Origin: JAGVJT01 sp964471225
GTDB taxonomy: Bacteria > Pseudomonadota > Gammaproteobacteria > Legionellales > Legionellaceae
DNA: 7,509 nucleotides
Reading direction: 5' to 3'
NCBI GenBank assembly: GCA_964471225.1
Contig: CAYYEZ010000012.1
Span: 1 to 7,509, forward strand
In this document: piece after piece, positions 5,525-7,509 of the stretch
Layout: every line of letters starts with the position of its first letter
How positions within the stretch are numbered: the stretch's first letter is position 1
Translations under genes and position numbers: made by a program
Notes under the pieces: generated by a model
Databases searched by the model: none
Told to the model about the DNA's origin: nothing
The model's input: the letters and a program-made list of their open reading frames with translations, nothing else

Positions 5525-6346
5525 CTAAGATAGATTCATATCCTGACAAACGGGACAAAATACCGTAGTTCTTTGTCCCAATACGCAAGATTTTAAATCT
5601 ACTCCACAAACGACACAGGGCTGGTTAGCTCTGCCATATACTTTAAGTTGCTGTGCAAAATAACCAGGTTTACCTGAGCTATTTAGAAAATCTTTCAGTG
5701 TAGTACCTCCTTTGGCAATAGCATTTGTCAATACTTGCTTGATGATATCAACCAATAGATGTGCGCGTGTGAGTGTCAGTGTGTTTGCTGGCATTGCTGG
5801 ATGTATTTTTGCTAAAAATAATGCCTCAGTTGCGTATATATTTCCAACGCCTACAACAATCTTGTCGTTCATCAAGAAGGGTTTGATTGCCATCTTGCGT
5901 GATTGTGCTTGTTTTAATAGATAATCTGCTGTGAATGACTCAGAGAGTGGTTCTATACCAAGATTGTCTAATAAAGTGTGTTGGTTGGATTGTGACAATA
6001 AAATACAACCAAACCGTCTTGGGTCGGTATACCTTAAGGTTTGTCCATTTGAAAATATGATATCGACGTGATCATGGCGCTCATTAACTCTTGAATCTGT
6101 AAATAATGATAATCTGCCCGACATACCCAAATGAATCAATATCATTATTGTATTCAAATGTATGCACAAGTATTTCCCTCGACGAGTGATGTGTTGCACG
6201 GTTTGATGTGTAATTTGTTGCTCGAAACCCTCAGGAATAGGCCATCTAAGTTTGCGATTGCGTACGATGACTGAATTAATTACTGCACCGCAAAGATGTG
6301 GCGCAATACCCAAGCGTGTTGTTTCAACCTCTGGTAACTCTGGCAT
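5525..6346 (-). CDS. mutM: Formamidopyrimidine-DNA glycosylase (Fpg/MutM)
   Basis: This bifunctional base-excision repair enzyme removes 8-oxoguanine and formamidopyrimidines from DNA and cuts at the resulting abasic site by beta,delta-elimination. The 273-residue length is normal. The start MPELPEVET supplies the catalytic N-terminal proline P2 and E3, with E6. Other family residues are K58 (RRGKYL), the void-filling triad M75 (HLGMSGRL), R110 and F112 (DPRRFG), K155, the VGVGNIYA.E segment (165-174) of the helix-two-turn-helix, and the C-terminal zinc finger C244-C247-C264-C267 with R259 at its tip (GQRT). Everything needed for activity is present. The start is fixed by the obligatory MPELPE and by AAGGA (6355-6359) 8 nt upstream. 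It has its own promoter in the divergent region and shares no operon. Confidence 0.97.
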   Translation of the reverse strand: MPELPEVETTRLGIAPHLCGAVINSVIVRNRKLRWPIPEGFEQQITHQTVQHITRRGKYLCIHLNTIMILIHLGMSGRLSLFTDSRVNERHDHVDIIFSNGQTLRYTDPRRFGCILLSQSNQHTLLDNLGIEPLSESFTADYLLKQAQSRKMAIKPFLMNDKIVVGVGNIYATEALFLAKIHPAMPANTLTLTRAHLLVDIIKQVLTNAIAKGGTTLKDFLNSSGKPGYFAQQLKVYGRANQPCVVCGVDLKSCVLGQRTTVFCPVCQDMNLS

Positions 6347-6385
6347 GGCTGTGATCCTTGGTCACTGTATCCGTTTAACTACTAA

Positions 6386-6414
6386 ATTATAAAGCAATGA
6401 AAAGTGATTGTCGC
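6386..6414 (-). promoter_or_regulatory. Predicted sigma-70 promoter of mutM
   Basis: On the minus strand a perfect -10 TATAAT (6391-6386) lies 17 bp downstream of GCGACA (6414-6409), four of six matches to the -35 consensus. Transcription would begin near 6379, giving a leader of about 33 nt that includes the mutM Shine-Dalgarno. Confidence 0.6.
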
Positions 6415-6628
6415 AAAAAAATAAGTTATTCAATGGAGGATGTAAGCGATTGGAGTCTAATTACTAAAAAAAGATGTTTTTTCAGGCATTAGGTAGAAAA
6501 ATTGTATGTGGTTTCTATTGTTATAGTCATAGTTCGGCAACGAGATTACCCGGTTAAAAAATGGGTGTTGGTTACTGGTGTTAGAATGTCGCGGCATCTT
6601 GGTTTAATTGTTTTGATTAAGTTGAAAA
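6415..6628. other. Divergent intergenic region without a recognised gene
   Basis: Apart from the two flanking promoters I see no gene here. Frames are short and lack ribosome sites. A weak ACCC/GGGT pair lies near 6550-6563. No tRNA, riboswitch or insertion-sequence end is recognisable. Confidence 0.5.
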
Positions 6629-6657
6629 TTGATTTGTTTTATACATTGTGATAAAAT
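6629..6657 (+). promoter_or_regulatory. Predicted promoter of the tandem-repeat gene
   Basis: TTGATT (6629-6634) and TAAAAT (6652-6657) are separated by 17 bp, with TGA directly before the -10 forming an extended -10 (TGn). Start of transcription near 6664 gives a leader of about 117 nt. At that start sits an inverted repeat TTTCTT-TAC-AAGAAA (6664-6678), a possible operator. A small GC-rich GCGC/GCGC stem lies further down, near 6712-6724. Confidence 0.5.
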
Positions 6658-6771
6658 TTACGATTTCTTTACAAGAAAGATATTAAATTTCGTGTTAATA
6701 GAACCGCTCTGCGCCCGTTGCGCGTTTCTGATGCTCACCGTATTTGATTGAAGGTCTTCATGCTTTAAAAC

Positions 6772-6776
6772 AGGAG
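6772..6776 (+). promoter_or_regulatory. Strong ribosome binding site of the tandem-repeat gene
   Basis: AGGAG stands 5 nt before the ATG at 6782. It is the strongest Shine-Dalgarno in the window and fixes the start of a gene that runs off the right edge. Confidence 0.8.
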
Positions 6777-6781
6777 AAATT

Positions 6782-7509
6782 ATGGACTTATTGGATTCAG
6801 CAGATCTGATATTGCATCAACTTATTAGAGATATTATTTATTTTGCCAGGATAGATGCAACCTTGGCTTTATCATTAACTCAAAGGGTATTAGATCATAT
6901 TACTCCAACTGGACCTCATCAAGGGCAGTCTGTTGCATTTCGGTTAACACGCACAGAAGATGGACGAGCTTTATTAAAAGAAAATCCGATTTTACTGAGT
7001 TTTATCAACCATGAGACACTCAACCATATTATTCCAGCAGGACCTCATCAAGATGAGTCTGTTGCGTTCTGGTTAATAAGCACAAGGGATGGACGAGCTT
7101 TATTAACAGAAAATCCGACTTTACTGAGTTCTATCAATAAAAAGACACTCAACCATATTATTGCAACAGGACCTCATCAAGATGAGTCTGTTGCCCTCTG
7201 GCTCATAGCTAACCCGGATGGACGAGCTTTATTAAAAGAGAATCCTACTTTGATTAGTTTTATCAATGAAAAGACACTCAACCATATTATTCCATCGGGC
7301 CCTCATCAAGGACATTCTGTTGCGTTCTGGCTCATAGCTAACCCGGATGGACGAGCTTTATTAAAAGAGAATCCTACTTTGATTAGTTTTATCAATGAAA
7401 AGACACTCAACCATATTATTCCATCGGGCCATTATCAAGGTCAGTCTATTGCGTTCTGGCTTATAGCTAACCCGGATGGACGAGCTTTATTAAAAGAGAA
7501 TCCTACTTT
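6782..7509 (+). CDS. Tandem 43-residue repeat protein, 3' end outside window
   Basis: The frame is open for 242 codons to the last base, so the protein is partial. I do not recognise a named gene. After a non-repeated N-terminus (1-36) come head-to-tail units of 43 residues: 37-79, 80-122, 123-165, 166-208 and an incomplete fifth from 209. Each unit runs from LNHII through G-P/H-H/Y-Q, then S-V/I-A-F/L-W-L, then an invariant DGRALL-K/T-ENP and a final L-x-S-x-I-N-x-x-T. The unit looks all-helical, two or three helices each, and is loosely reminiscent of degenerate ankyrin-like repeats annotated in Legionellales, though longer than the 33-residue ankyrin norm. No signal peptide or membrane span is seen. 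The clear promoter and AGGAG site mark it as a real, expressed gene. A role in binding host or bacterial proteins, and secretion through Dot/Icm, is inference; the C-terminal end that would carry such a signal is missing. Confidence 0.85.
   Translation, partial: MDLLDSADLILHQLIRDIIYFARIDATLALSLTQRVLDHITPTGPHQGQSVAFRLTRTEDGRALLKENPILLSFINHETLNHIIPAGPHQDESVAFWLISTRDGRALLTENPTLLSSINKKTLNHIIATGPHQDESVALWLIANPDGRALLKENPTLISFINEKTLNHIIPSGPHQGHSVAFWLIANPDGRALLKENPTLISFINEKTLNHIIPSGHYQGQSIAFWLIANPDGRALLKENPT
6890..7509 (+). repeat. 129-bp in-frame tandem repeat array
   Basis: Units begin at 6890, 7019, 7148, 7277 and 7406 (the last incomplete) with no insertion or deletion between them. Similarity rises toward the right: 7197-7301 and 7326-7430 look identical over 105 bases, while the first unit is clearly diverged, with R for the tryptophan and TRTE for the usual ANP. 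This gradient is the mark of recent duplication at the 3' side. Confidence 0.9.

Noticed and set aside
5712..5924. 70-residue plus-strand frame opposite mutM
   Set aside because: Antisense to the core of mutM; its sequence is the complement of conserved glycosylase codons.
6683..6702. PmrA-type TTAA direct repeat before the repeat gene
   Set aside because: Two TTAA motifs are 12 bp apart, where I recall an 11-bp period and a fuller consensus for Legionella PmrA sites; in AT-rich DNA this is weak.
6890..7509. CRISPR or non-coding satellite repeats
   Set aside because: The 129-bp units are in frame, lack spacers and encode a coherent repeated protein.

Overview
The window is AT-rich chromosomal DNA from a gammaproteobacterium, most likely Legionella or a close relative in the Legionellales. 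This rests on gene content: a split HipA-type toxin system closely resembling the HipBST set of Legionella pneumophila, helical-repeat proteins of the effector-like kind common in that order, and Legionella-like low-GC coding. I have no database match, so the species is open.

Layout. Positions 144-1613 (+) encode a helical-repeat protein of unknown function, whose stop codon lies inside a perfect 20-bp inverted repeat. Positions 1872-2414 (+) encode an O6-alkylguanine-DNA alkyltransferase (ogt), with an inverted repeat just upstream that looks like an operator. A 313-bp convergent gap follows. Positions 4195-2728 (-) hold a compact three-gene toxin-antitoxin operon, hipB-hipS-hipT, with ATGA overlaps at both junctions. 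Upstream of hipB are three copies of an imperfect palindrome at 71- and 72-bp spacing; two contain extended -10 promoter elements. Positions 4513-5457 (+) encode an RlmM-type 23S rRNA 2'-O-methyltransferase. It converges on mutM/fpg (6346-5525, -), the formamidopyrimidine-DNA glycosylase. A 435-bp divergent region carries a promoter for mutM and one for the last gene. That gene (from 6782, +) is open at the window edge and consists of 43-residue tandem repeats that are nearly identical at the DNA level.

How the genes relate. ogt and mutM are separate DNA-damage functions (alkylation and oxidised-base repair), and rlmM is rRNA modification; nothing shows that they are co-regulated. The toxin-antitoxin operon is a self-contained unit between housekeeping genes, with promoter-embedded operators implying autoregulation. 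The two repeat proteins are the accessory genes; both could be Dot/Icm effectors, but that is inference.

Most unusual items: the evenly spaced triple operator array of hipBST, which looks like a duplicated ~71-bp unit; the recently amplified 129-bp coding repeat at the right edge; and the long palindrome over the stop codon of the first gene. HipBST is an already described system, so I do not claim a new system here.
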